Positions 7,760-15,178 of a DNA stretch of 64,000 nt are shown here, piece by piece (position 1 is the first letter of the stretch; every line of letters begins with the position of its first letter). Below the pieces are notes generated by a model, which was not told the origin of the DNA, did no database searches, and saw only the letters and a list, made by a program, of their open reading frames with translations. The stretch is from an uncultured Oscillibacter sp. (lineage in GTDB: Bacteria > Bacillota > Clostridia > Oscillospirales > Oscillospiraceae): contig CAJTZK010000001.1 in the NCBI GenBank assembly GCA_910583785.1, positions 248,001 to 312,000 of the forward strand. Reading direction: 5' to 3'. The position numbers and the translations under genes were made by a program.

Positions 7760-8872
7760 TCACCTATACTTTCGCAGTACCGTCATGGCAGTCTCCACCT
7801 CCGGCTTCCAGGAGCCGGAGCTTGCGGCCTCTTCGCCGGGAGGCGGGCTGATATCGCTTCCTATCAGAAGGCCCACCCGGCCCACTTCCTTCCCGTTCAG
7901 GGAGAACACCGCCTTCCCCACCCGGGTTCCTGCCCGGAGGGGCCCGGTCAGATCCCGCTCCAGCTTCACGGAGGTTTCCAGCACTTCCCCCTGCGCCAGG
8001 GGCCAGGCGAAGCTGTCCGCCGCGATGAGGGGAATCCCCGCCTCCTCCGCCACCTCGTGGCCCAGCTGGGCCATCCGTTTGGCGGGGTAGGCGGAAAAGC
8101 CATAGTCATAGAGGCTCTGGTGGTCCGCCCAGTCGTTGCCGTCCTGGAGGGTCACGGCAATGAGCCGCTGGCCGTTTCGCTCCGCGCAGCTCACCAGGGT
8201 CCGGCCCGCCGCCCGGGTGTAGCCGGTTTTCAGGCCCAGGCAGCCGTCCATGTAGCGAAGCAGCTTATTGTGGTTCGTCATGGTCCGCCCGCCGATGGTC
8301 GCCGTCCGGGTGGAGGCAATGCGGACCAGGGTCTCGTTTCCCATGGCCGCCCGGGCCAGCAGGGCCATGTCGTAGGCGGTGGAATAGTGCTCCTCGTCGT
8401 CCAGGCCGTTGGGGTTGGCGAAGGAGGAATCCTCCATCCCCAGCTCCAGGGCGGTTTCGTTCATCCGCTCCACAAAGCCCTCCACGCTGCCCCCCACATG
8501 CTCCGCCACCGCCACGGCGGCGTCGTTCCCGGAGCAGAGGAGCAAACCGTAGAGCAGAGTCTCCAGGGTCAGCTCCTCCCCCTCCTTGAGATACATGGAG
8601 GAACCCTCCGTATAGGCGGCCTCCCGGCTCACCTTCACCGTGTCGGACAAATTCCCGTCCCGGATGGCCACCAGGGCCGTCAGAATCTTCGTGGTGCTGG
8701 CTATCAGCATCCGAGCCCCGGCGTTCCGCTCATAGAGAACCCGGCCGCTGTCCATATCCATCAAAACGGCGGCCGAGGCGGAGAGCTCCACCGCTTCCGC
8801 CCGGCCTGTCAGCAGGCAGGCCAGGACCAAAAGCAGCGCCCCGGCCCGCCGGAGGGGAAAAGTCTTAGGCAA
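7760..8872 (-). CDS. dacF: D-alanyl-D-alanine carboxypeptidase (DacF-like)
   Basis: A 370-residue serine-type penicillin-binding protein that trims the terminal D-Ala from peptidoglycan stem peptides. A signal peptide covers residues ~1-27 (hydrophobic ALLLVLACLL then AEA). All three active-site motifs are present: STTK at 59-62, SGN at 114-116 and KTG at 215-217. A C-terminal beta-rich PBP5-type domain ends in a short arginine-rich tail. The start is TTG 8872 with GGAG 9 nt upstream. In spore formers this class acts in cell-wall or spore-cortex maturation; its place in an operon with ytfJ fits that. Confidence 0.92.
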   Translation of the reverse strand: MPKTFPLRRAGALLLVLACLLTGRAEAVELSASAAVLMDMDSGRVLYERNAGARMLIASTTKILTALVAIRDGNLSDTVKVSREAAYTEGSSMYLKEGEELTLETLLYGLLLCSGNDAAVAVAEHVGGSVEGFVERMNETALELGMEDSSFANPNGLDDEEHYSTAYDMALLARAAMGNETLVRIASTRTATIGGRTMTNHNKLLRYMDGCLGLKTGYTRAAGRTLVSCAERNGQRLIAVTLQDGNDWADHQSLYDYGFSAYPAKRMAQLGHEVAEEAGIPLIAADSFAWPLAQGEVLETSVKLERDLTGPLRAGTRVGKAVFSLNGKEVGRVGLLIGSDISPPPGEEAASSGSWKPEVETAMTVLRKYR

Positions 8873-8921
8873 GCGTCATCACTCCGTTCGTCAGCAGTCA
8901 AGTGATGATAGTATGTCCAGA

Positions 8922-9329
8922 TCAGAGGGTTTCTTGCTCCTTCTCCGCCTTTTTCTTGTCCAGGAATTTTTCCGCCTTGTCCATCAGGTCCGGCGCCATC
9001 TCCACAATGCGGTCCAAGGTGGTCACCGGGGGCGCCGCCACCGGCAGGACCCGGGTCACGCCGTCCTTAATGGTCAGGAAGGCCACGGGGTCAATTTTCA
9101 CTCCTGCGCCGCCTCCGCCGCCAAAGCCCCTTGGCTGCGCCTTTCCATAGTCCCCGCCGCCGCTGCCAACGCCGAAGCTGACCCGGGAAATGGGAATCAG
9201 GGTCACGCCGTCGGGGGTGTGGATGGGCTGGCCCACAATGGTGTTGGTGTCCGCCAGCTCGTGGACCTTTTCAATCGTGGAGCGCATCAGATCGCTGACC
9301 GGGTTCTTCTTGTCCATCGTATTATCCAT
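8922..9329 (-). CDS. ytfJ: Spore protein YtfJ (GerW family)
   Basis: A 135-residue protein of the YtfJ/GerW family, small spore-associated proteins needed for efficient germination in Bacillus. The family hallmark is visible: VGQPIHTPDGVTLIPISRVSFG, then a glycine-rich stretch near residues 55-80 (GVGSGGGDY, GFGGGGGAG), then a C-terminal charged helix. The start is ATG 9329 after AAAGGA. It sits between the DUF2953 gene and dacF, a common arrangement in Clostridia (DUF2953-ytfJ). Confidence 0.92.
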   Translation of the reverse strand: MDNTMDKKNPVSDLMRSTIEKVHELADTNTIVGQPIHTPDGVTLIPISRVSFGVGSGGGDYGKAQPRGFGGGGGAGVKIDPVAFLTIKDGVTRVLPVAAPPVTTLDRIVEMAPDLMDKAEKFLDKKKAEKEQETL

Positions 9330-9383
9330 CTCGTACGTCCTTTCTCCTGTTGTCCGTTTCTAAAAAACCGTTTCCGGCACGTA

Positions 9384-10091
9384 TTACGCAGCAGGATGCT
9401 CCGTTGGCGGCTCCTCCGACGGAGGGGCCTTCCCCGGTTCCTTTCCCGGCTTGGGAGGCCGGGTCCTGCATCGCTTCCGCCAGCGCAGGAACCAGCCCAG
9501 GGCCGGAAAAGCCAGGCCGAAGCCCACCGCCAGCAGCGTCCCGATGCGGAGGGACACCCCCGCTTCCCCCTCCACCGCCGTGCCGGAGGCGTTGAAATCC
9601 ACGTCCATGTGAATATACGTGTCCCGGATATCCAGCAGCCGCTCCAGGAAGGGCATCCCTCCCCAAACGGCGGCCTGGAGCTCCCCGTAAAGCTGGGCGG
9701 AGGCCGCGGGGTCCTCCCGGCCCCCCAGCACCAGGGACAGCCTCAGGGGCTTTACGCGGATTCCCCGGCGGGTCCGGCCCAGGGCCTGTTTCAAGGGCGG
9801 GATCAGCGTCCGGAGGGCGTCCTTCCCGTCCTCCAGGGTAAAGGAGGGTTTGGGCCGTCCTTCCCCCGGCTCCTTCCGGGGCTTCTTCTTTTTCTTCTCT
9901 TTGGGCGGCGTTTCCGGTTCCGCTCTCTTTGGTTTCTTCGGCTTGGCGGGAAGGATATGTACCCGCAGGAGGCCGAACGTTACATCCAAGCGGAGCTCCC
10001 CCCCGCCGCAGGCCGCCCAGGCGCCCACCCGGGTCCAGCACAGCAGTACGGCCAGCAGCGCGATGACCGCCAGAATCCACAGCCACACCAC
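9384..10091 (-). CDS. DUF2953 membrane-anchored protein
   Basis: A 235-residue protein of unknown function with the DUF2953 layout. It has an N-terminal membrane helix (residues ~3-18), a short beta-rich stretch, a very basic Lys/Pro/Glu-rich linker (residues ~53-83, KKPKR...KEKKKKK), a globular region, and a second hydrophobic segment near 185-205. The start is GTG 10091, with GGAGG 8 nt upstream. This family is usually next to ytfJ in spore formers, as here. A role in the spore or envelope is inferred from that neighbour alone. Confidence 0.8.
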   Translation of the reverse strand: MVWLWILAVIALLAVLLCWTRVGAWAACGGGELRLDVTFGLLRVHILPAKPKKPKRAEPETPPKEKKKKKPRKEPGEGRPKPSFTLEDGKDALRTLIPPLKQALGRTRRGIRVKPLRLSLVLGGREDPAASAQLYGELQAAVWGGMPFLERLLDIRDTYIHMDVDFNASGTAVEGEAGVSLRIGTLLAVGFGLAFPALGWFLRWRKRCRTRPPKPGKEPGKAPPSEEPPTEHPAA

Positions 10092-10109
10092 GGGCAGCGC
10101 CTCCTTTCC

Positions 10110-10721
10110 TTATTCCGTCTCTTCCTCTCTCTCAGAGGACACGATTTCCCCATTCTCCCCCAGGCGCATCTGGCCATCGGCCTCCGGGTCCAGGGGGTCC
10201 TCCCCCTCCGAGGGCTCCGCCAGCTCCGGCAGGTCCTCCAGGCTGCTGAGGTGAAAGGCCCGGAGGAACTGCTTGGTCGTCCGGTACAGCCGGGGCCGCC
10301 CAGGGACTTGCAGCCTCCCGCACTCCTCAATGAGGTCCCGGTTGAGCAGCAGGCTCATGGTATAGGAACTGTCCACGCCCCGGATCTGGTCCACGTAGGC
10401 CCGGGTCGTGGGCTGGTAATAGGCAATGATGGTCAGGGCCTCCAGGGCTGGCTGGCTGAGCTTGGCGGGCTTCCGGACCTCCAGTGCCCGGTGTACCGCG
10501 TCCCCATACTCCGGGGCGGAGCACAACTGCCAGCAGTCGTCCATCTGCACCAGGCGGATGCCCCTCCGGTCAAAGGCGTAGCGGTCCCCCAGGTCCTTCA
10601 ATGCCCGCTCCACAGCGGGGCGGGCCAGCTCCAGGGCGGCGCAGAGGCGCTTGAGCTGCATGGGTTCGCCAGAGGCGAACAAAATCGCCTCCACGGCGGA
10701 TTCAATTTCCTTTCTCTCCAT
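10110..10721 (-). CDS. scpB: Segregation and condensation protein ScpB
   Basis: A 203-residue kite subunit of the SMC-ScpAB condensin complex that organises and segregates chromosomes. The N-terminal winged helix begins ESAVEAILFASGEPM. The second holds the family signature LSQPALEALTIIAYYQP, followed by VDQIRGVDSS. The C-terminal ~30 residues are acidic and probably disordered. The ATG at 10721 follows AAGGAGG directly after the scpA stop (9 bp gap), so the two are co-translated in the usual order scpA-scpB. Confidence 0.95.
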   Translation of the reverse strand: MERKEIESAVEAILFASGEPMQLKRLCAALELARPAVERALKDLGDRYAFDRRGIRLVQMDDCWQLCSAPEYGDAVHRALEVRKPAKLSQPALEALTIIAYYQPTTRAYVDQIRGVDSSYTMSLLLNRDLIEECGRLQVPGRPRLYRTTKQFLRAFHLSSLEDLPELAEPSEGEDPLDPEADGQMRLGENGEIVSSEREEETE

Positions 10722-10730
10722 GGGGCCTCC

Positions 10731-11525
10731 TTAGGTTTCCTCCGCCTGGGCTGCGAGATGCTCCGGCGGGTCTCCCACCTGGCGGACGGTGCACTCGGTT
10801 TCCGAGCCCGTCAATTGCAGCACGTGGGAGCGGCAGAGCTCCAGCACGGCCAGGAAGGTGGCCACAATCTCGCTGCGGCTCCGGCTGCCATGAAACAGCT
10901 GGAGGAAGCGGGTAACGGCCCCATCCTTCAGGCGGCGCAAAATGTCCAGCGCTTTCCGCTCCACCGGGTAGGGCTCGTGCCGGGCAATCTCCTGGAAGGC
11001 CGCCTTGGGCGGCGGCAGCTTCCGCTCCGCCCTGGCCTGGAGCTCCCGCATGGCCCGCAGAAGGTCCCGGGGCTGATGGTCATATGTGATCTCCACAGGC
11101 TCCAGAGGCTCCGGCCCCCGGACACAGGCGCTGCGTCCAAATTCTCCCAGGGGAGCCAGCTTCTCCCCCATGGCTTTCACGTAAGCATAGCTCTCTCCCC
11201 GGCGGCGCTCCTCCAGGGACTGGATCAGGGCCTCCATCTCGCTCTTGGCCTCCTCGTCCTCGATGGAGAGGAGCATCCGGGTTTTCAGGTAGACCAGGTG
11301 GGAGGCCATGGCGGCAAACTCGCTGGCGGCCTCCAGGTCCAGCCGCTGCCTCTGGTCCAGCCAGCCCAAGTACTGGTCGCAGATCAGGGAGATGGAGATA
11401 TCCTGAATCTCCATCTTGTTCTTACTCAGCAAAAACAAAATCAGGTCCAGGGGCCCCTCAAAGTCCTGAAGCTCCTCCGTCCGGGAGTGGACCACTTTTT
11501 CTAGCTTGAATACGGGACTGTCCAA
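10731..11525 (-). CDS. scpA: Segregation and condensation protein ScpA
   Basis: The 264-residue kleisin subunit of the SMC complex. The N-terminal signature FEGPLDLILFLLSKNKMEI is present, followed by the helical SMC-neck-binding region (DLEAASEFAAMASHLVYLKTRM). The C-terminal winged helix that contacts the SMC cap is at residues ~195-245. It starts with TTG 11525, with GGGAGG 5 nt upstream, and is followed at once by scpB. Confidence 0.95.
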   Translation of the reverse strand: MDSPVFKLEKVVHSRTEELQDFEGPLDLILFLLSKNKMEIQDISISLICDQYLGWLDQRQRLDLEAASEFAAMASHLVYLKTRMLLSIEDEEAKSEMEALIQSLEERRRGESYAYVKAMGEKLAPLGEFGRSACVRGPEPLEPVEITYDHQPRDLLRAMRELQARAERKLPPPKAAFQEIARHEPYPVERKALDILRRLKDGAVTRFLQLFHGSRSRSEIVATFLAVLELCRSHVLQLTGSETECTVRQVGDPPEHLAAQAEET

Positions 11526-11564
11526 ATAAACCTCCCACCGCCCGGGACCGCGTCCCCAGCGGAT

Positions 11565-12224
11565 TTAATAGAACAACTGGAAAAACCCCTCATAGGTTTT
11601 CATAATCGCCCCGCTGATGAGGTCCCCCGTAACGCCGAACCAGCTCAGCGCCAGCAGCAGGAACATGCCGTAGCGCTCATAGCGCATCAAACCAAAGAAG
11701 GCCCGGTCCGGCAGGAAGGCCCCCAGCACCTTGGACCCATCCAGAGGCGGAATGGGCAGCAAGTTAAACAACCCCAGGCCAATCGAAAGCGGGGCCAGGG
11801 TGTAAAGCAGGAACTGGAAGAGGGAAACCCGAATCCCCATGGGCATCCACGCCCCCCGGGCGTAAAGTTCCCGGCTGAGGAACACCGCCAGCAGGGCCAG
11901 CAGGAGATTGGACACTGGCCCCGCCAAGGCGGTAAGGGCCATGCCCTGCTTGGGCCTTTTAAAATACCGGGGGTCCACCGGAACAGGCTTGGCCCAGCCA
12001 AAGCCCACCGCCAGCATCATGGCAAGGCCCAGCCAGTCAATGTGCCGCAGGGGGTTCAGGCTCAGGCGGTGGCGGTCCCGGGCTGTGGGGTCCCCCAGGG
12101 CATAGGCCGCCAGGCCGTGGCAGGCCTCGTGGACCGTCAGGCAGAGCAGGACGGCCAGGACCCGCGCCAGCGTCGTTTCCAGCCAATTCCAGTCGATGGA
12201 GCGGATGAGTCCGCCGAAATCCAT
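11565..12224 (-). CDS. M50-family site-2-type membrane metalloprotease
   Basis: A 219-residue polytopic membrane protein of the M50 family (YwhC/SpoIVFB-related rhomboid-like zinc protease). The zinc-binding motif HEACH is at residues 32-36 within the first membrane helix. The third ligand is in the conserved NLLPIPPLDG segment (D162). A GPVSNLLLA helix lies between them. No PDZ or CBS domain is attached, so it is the minimal form often next to scpA in Firmicutes. It is the first gene of the operon, 27 bp after the -10 element. The substrate is unknown. Confidence 0.9.
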   Translation of the reverse strand: MDFGGLIRSIDWNWLETTLARVLAVLLCLTVHEACHGLAAYALGDPTARDRHRLSLNPLRHIDWLGLAMMLAVGFGWAKPVPVDPRYFKRPKQGMALTALAGPVSNLLLALLAVFLSRELYARGAWMPMGIRVSLFQFLLYTLAPLSIGLGLFNLLPIPPLDGSKVLGAFLPDRAFFGLMRYERYGMFLLLALSWFGVTGDLISGAIMKTYEGFFQLFY

Positions 12225-12250
12225 GGCCCTCCCCCTTTCATAGTTGCTTT

Positions 12251-12279
12251 ATTATAGCAGTTCCCGGGAGGAAATACAA
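12251..12279 (-). promoter_or_regulatory. Sigma-A promoter of the M50-scpA-scpB operon
   Basis: Minus strand: -35 TTGTAT (12279-12274), a 17-nt spacer, -10 TATAAT (12256-12251). It lies just upstream of the M50 protease gene and should drive the leftward operon down to rluB. Confidence 0.85.
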
Positions 12280-12290
12280 GGGAAACCGTG

Positions 12291-12316
12291 AAAAAGGCCC
12301 GCCGGAAGGCGGGCCC
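12291..12316 (-). terminator. Intrinsic terminator of sigG
   Basis: On the minus strand a GGCCCGCC-TTCC-GGCGGGCC hairpin is followed by five U residues. It starts a few bases after the sigG stop and sits next to the promoter of the following operon, insulating the two. Confidence 0.85.
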
Positions 12317-12320
12317 TGGG

Positions 12321-13091
12321 TCAGATATTCTTCTTGATGGTATTGATGGCCCCCTTCTCCAGCCGGGAAACCTGGGCCTGGGAGATGCCCACCTCGGCGG
12401 AGACCTCCATCTGGGTCTTGCCCTCGTAGAACCGGAGGGACAGGATGCGCCGTTCCCGGTCGTCCAGGCGTTTCAAGGCGTCCTTCAGGGCGATGCGGTC
12501 CGTCCAGTGCTCGTCGGTGTTCTGGGTGTCCCGGACCTGGTCCATGACGCAGAGGGCGTCCCCCCCGTCGGAGTACACGGGCTCGTAGAGGGACACCGGA
12601 TCCACGATGGCGTCCATGGCGAAGACCACGTCCTCCCGGGGGATGTCCAATTCCTTGGCAATCTGTTCCACCGTGGGCTCCCGCTGGGTCTCGGAGATCA
12701 GGCGCTCCCGGACCTGGAGCACCCGGTAGGCTGTGTCCCGCATGGACCTGGAAACCCGGATGGCGCTGTTGTCCCGGAGGTAGCGGCGGATTTCCCCGAT
12801 GATCATGGGTACGCCGTAGGTGGAAAATTTCACAGGCTGGCTGATGTCAAAGTTGTCAATGGCCTTGATGAGCCCCACGCAGCCCACCTGGAAGAGGTCG
12901 TCCACGTTCTCCCCCCGGTTGGAAAACCGCTGGATCACCGACAGCACCAGCCGGAGGTTCCCCTCGATGAGCTGGCGGCGGGCCTCCTGGTCCCCCTCCT
13001 TGGTCCGGCGGAGGAGCGCCATGGTCTCCTCGTTTTTCAGCACCTTCAGCTTGGCGGTATTGACGCCCGCGATCTCGACTTTTCCCTGCAA
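12321..13091 (-). CDS. sigG: Sporulation sigma factor SigG
   Basis: The 256-residue late forespore sigma factor. The N-terminus reads KVEIAGVNTAKLKVLKNEE, a hallmark of SigG. Region 2 follows (LIEGNLRLVLSVIQRFSNRGENVDDLFQVGCVGLIKAIDNFD, split here across the core and -10 helices), then region 3, then a region 4 helix-turn-helix (QMEVSAEVGISQAQVSRLE). The start is TTG 13091 with an AGAGGGGG site upstream, giving the usual family length (~257-260). Longer in-frame extensions run into the promoter and the ylmC gene and are rejected. A sigma-F type promoter precedes it, which fits the known forespore cascade sigF to sigG. Confidence 0.94.
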   Translation of the reverse strand: MQGKVEIAGVNTAKLKVLKNEETMALLRRTKEGDQEARRQLIEGNLRLVLSVIQRFSNRGENVDDLFQVGCVGLIKAIDNFDISQPVKFSTYGVPMIIGEIRRYLRDNSAIRVSRSMRDTAYRVLQVRERLISETQREPTVEQIAKELDIPREDVVFAMDAIVDPVSLYEPVYSDGGDALCVMDQVRDTQNTDEHWTDRIALKDALKRLDDRERRILSLRFYEGKTQMEVSAEVGISQAQVSRLEKGAINTIKKNI

Positions 13092-13162
13092 GAAAGCCGC
13101 CCCCTCTTGTGTATACTGGCTGTGCGCCGGGCGGGGGTCTTCCCCTCTTACCGCCGCACAGT

Positions 13163-13192
13163 CAGTATCTCCAGCGGCCTTTTTTCCTATAC
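13163..13192 (-). promoter_or_regulatory. Sigma-F type promoter of sigG
   Basis: Minus strand: -35 GTATA (13192-13188), a 15-nt spacer, -10 GGAGATACTG (13172-13163). This matches the Bacillus sigma-F consensus (GYATA, then GGNNANANTR) at every fixed position and leaves a ~65-nt leader before the TTG start of sigG. Confidence 0.75.
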
Positions 13193-13259
13193 TGGGACCT
13201 TTTGTCAGAATAGGACGGCCTAGGAGGCGCATAGGGTTCCTTGAAAGGAGATGAGGGCC

Positions 13260-13538
13260 ATGCAGTTCCGGTTCCGGGACCTCCGCCGGAAGGAGGTCAT
13301 CAACATCAACGACGGCTGCCGCCTGGGCCTGGTGTCGGATGTGGACCTCCGGGCCCCGGAGGGGCAGGTCATCGCCATTGTGGTCTACGGCCCCGCCCGG
13401 TTTTTCGGGCTTTTCGGCCGGGGGGAAGAATTTTACATCCCCTGGGACTGCATCCAGAGGATCGGGGACGACATCATCCTGATCGACAAGCCCTTCCAGC
13501 GGCGGGACCCGGCCCTGGAGCGGAAACGACGGCGGTGA
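13260..13538 (+). CDS. YlmC/YmxH-family sporulation protein (PRC-barrel)
   Basis: A 92-residue protein with a single PRC-barrel fold: strands around VININDGCRLGLVSDVDL, then VIAIVVYGP, then FYIPWDCIQRIGDDIILID. This is the YlmC/YmxH sporulation family; its exact role is not known. The start is ATG 13260, with AAAGGAG at a workable distance; an ATG at 13251 abuts the ribosome site and is rejected. The last ~65 bp overlap the 3' end of the convergent LysR gene. Confidence 0.88.
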   Translation: MQFRFRDLRRKEVININDGCRLGLVSDVDLRAPEGQVIAIVVYGPARFFGLFGRGEEFYIPWDCIQRIGDDIILIDKPFQRRDPALERKRRR

Positions 13539-14424
13539 GGGGCTCCTCCGCCAGCGCCCCGCGAAGCAGCTCCAGGAACAGCTCCATGGCTGGGGTAACC
13601 CACCGCCCCTTCCGCCAGGCGCACAGCGCCGGGGCGGGCACGCCGGAAATGGGGGCCTCCAGCTCCGCCAGCCGCCCGTCCGCCAGCTCCTCCTCCGCCA
13701 CAAAGCGGGGCAGGTAGGTAAAGCCCAGGTTGCTCATGACGCACCGCTTGATGGTCTCAATGCTCCACAGCTCCAGCGTCACGTCCAGCTCGATCTCCCG
13801 CTGGCGGAGGTACGCCTCCAGGCGGCGGCGGAAGATGCTGTCCGGCTCGTCGGTAACCAGGGAGACGGCCTTCCGCTGGCCCGGGGTGGCAAAGTCCGTC
13901 TCCGTAAAATCCGGGGAGGCCAGGAGCACAATGTCGTAGCTCCCCATAGGCTCCACCTCCAGGGCCTCCCGGTTCCAATCCATATCGTAGCCCACTCCCA
14001 GGTCGCAGGCCCCCGTGCGGACCCCCTGGGGAATCCGCATGCAGTTACAGCTCCGGACAATCAGCCGGACCTGGGGAGCCCGCTCCCGGAAGGCCCGGAT
14101 CACTGGCTGCATCCGGTAGCACAGCAGGGTCTCCGCCATATCTACCCGGAGGGTCCCCGTGGGGACTCTCCCCGTCTTTCCGCACTCCAGCAGGCGGTCC
14201 GCCGCCTCCAGCAGCTCCCGGGCCTGGGGCAGCGCCCGCTCCCCCGCTTCCGTCAGAACCATTTTCCGGCCCACCCGCTCAAAGAGGGGGACACCCAGCT
14301 CCTCCTCCAGCTGCTGGATCTGGACGGTGATGGTGGACTGGGTATAGCCCAGTCGCTCCGCCGCCCTTTGGTAGCTCCCTTGGTCCACCACGGCCTGGAA
14401 GGTCCGGAGATTTTTCAGCTCCAT
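13474..14424 (-). CDS. LysR-family transcriptional regulator
   Basis: A 316-residue LysR-type regulator. The N-terminal winged helix-turn-helix is clear (MELKNLRTFQAVVDQGSYQRAAERLGYTQ, recognition helix STITVQIQQLEEELG). The co-inducer-binding domain follows (starting near TGTLRVDMAETL). The start is ATG 14424 with AGGAGGG upstream. It is divergent from a LysE-type exporter gene, the usual layout in which the regulator controls the exporter. The C-terminal ~22 codons run antisense into the ylmC-like gene, a small convergent overlap. Confidence 0.92.
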   Translation of the reverse strand: MELKNLRTFQAVVDQGSYQRAAERLGYTQSTITVQIQQLEEELGVPLFERVGRKMVLTEAGERALPQARELLEAADRLLECGKTGRVPTGTLRVDMAETLLCYRMQPVIRAFRERAPQVRLIVRSCNCMRIPQGVRTGACDLGVGYDMDWNREALEVEPMGSYDIVLLASPDFTETDFATPGQRKAVSLVTDEPDSIFRRRLEAYLRQREIELDVTLELWSIETIKRCVMSNLGFTYLPRFVAEEELADGRLAELEAPISGVPAPALCAWRKGRWVTPAMELFLELLRGALAEEPLTAVVSAPGPGPAAGRACRSG

Positions 14425-14540
14425 CGTGTTCCCTCCTGATTCATCATTTTTATCAATAGTATACTTCAAAAACTTTCGCTTTTCAAATGATTCTTTTTCT
14501 GCTATGATGGCCCTATCTTGAACAAAGGATGGTGCCTGTC

Positions 14541-15134
14541 ATGCCCCTGTCCCTTCTCCCCTCCTTCCTGCTCTACTGTTATGTGGGCGCAATTACCCCC
14601 GGCCCCGCCAACCTCTGCTCCCTCTCTACCGCCCTGCGGTACGGGAAGGGCCCCGCCCTGCGCCAGTGGCGGGGGCTGTTCACCGGTTTCACCCTGGTAT
14701 CCCTGGCCTCCGTGCTGATCACCTATTTCCTGGGCGCCGTGCTGGACCAGTACGTGGGGCTGCTGTCCTGGGTGGGCGCGGCCTACCTTTTGTGGATGGC
14801 CTGGCACACCCTCCGCTCCTCCGCCGGGCCGGAGGGGCAGGCCCCGGAGGCCCCGGGCTTTCTCACAGGACTGCTGGTGCAGCTGACGAACGTGAAAATC
14901 ATGGTCTTCTGCCTGATGGCCATGACCTCCTTCGTCCTGCCCTACACCCGGTCCTTCTGGGCTTTGCTGGCGGTGGGGCTGTTCCTGCCCTTCACCGGGC
15001 CCGTGGCCAATCTGGCCTGGCTCTTCGCCGGAGCGGCGCTGCAGCGGCTCTTTGCCAACCACCGCAGGGCCGTGGACATTGGCTGCGCCGCCGCCCTGGC
15101 GCTGTGCGCTGTCAGCCTGGTCCTGCCCCACTGA
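14541..15134 (+). CDS. LysE/RhtB-family amino-acid exporter
   Basis: A 197-residue inner-membrane protein with six hydrophobic segments, matching the LysE/RhtB superfamily that exports amino acids or related small molecules. The family motif near the N-terminus is GAITPGPANLCSLSTAL, and the mid-protein motif NVKIMVFCLM is also typical. I prefer ATG 14541 (AAAGGA 11 nt upstream); ATG 14529 is possible. A -10-like TATGAT lies at 14503-14508. It is divergent from the LysR gene, its likely regulator. The substrate cannot be told from sequence. Confidence 0.88.
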   Translation: MPLSLLPSFLLYCYVGAITPGPANLCSLSTALRYGKGPALRQWRGLFTGFTLVSLASVLITYFLGAVLDQYVGLLSWVGAAYLLWMAWHTLRSSAGPEGQAPEAPGFLTGLLVQLTNVKIMVFCLMAMTSFVLPYTRSFWALLAVGLFLPFTGPVANLAWLFAGAALQRLFANHRRAVDIGCAAALALCAVSLVLPH

Positions 15135-15150
15135 GGGCAATACGCCAAAA

Positions 15151-15178
15151 GAGGAGAGGGCCTTCCGGTCCTCTCCTC
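15151..15178. terminator. Convergent terminator hairpin
   Basis: GAGGAGAGG (15151-15159) pairs with CCTCTCCTC (15170-15178). An AAAA run precedes it on the plus strand, which gives a U-run for the leftward glycerate kinase transcript. It separates the convergent LysE and glycerate kinase genes. Confidence 0.6.

Noticed and set aside
8913..11504. A very long plus-strand open frame (863 codons) opposite ytfJ-DUF2953-scpB-scpA
   Set aside because: It is antisense to four well-identified genes, is Pro/Gly/His/Arg/Gln-rich with no motif, and has no ribosome site. High-GC genes leave open antisense frames.
13092..13703. Long N-terminal extension of SigG
   Set aside because: It runs through the sigma-F promoter and the ylmC-type gene; the TTG at 13091 gives the normal family length.
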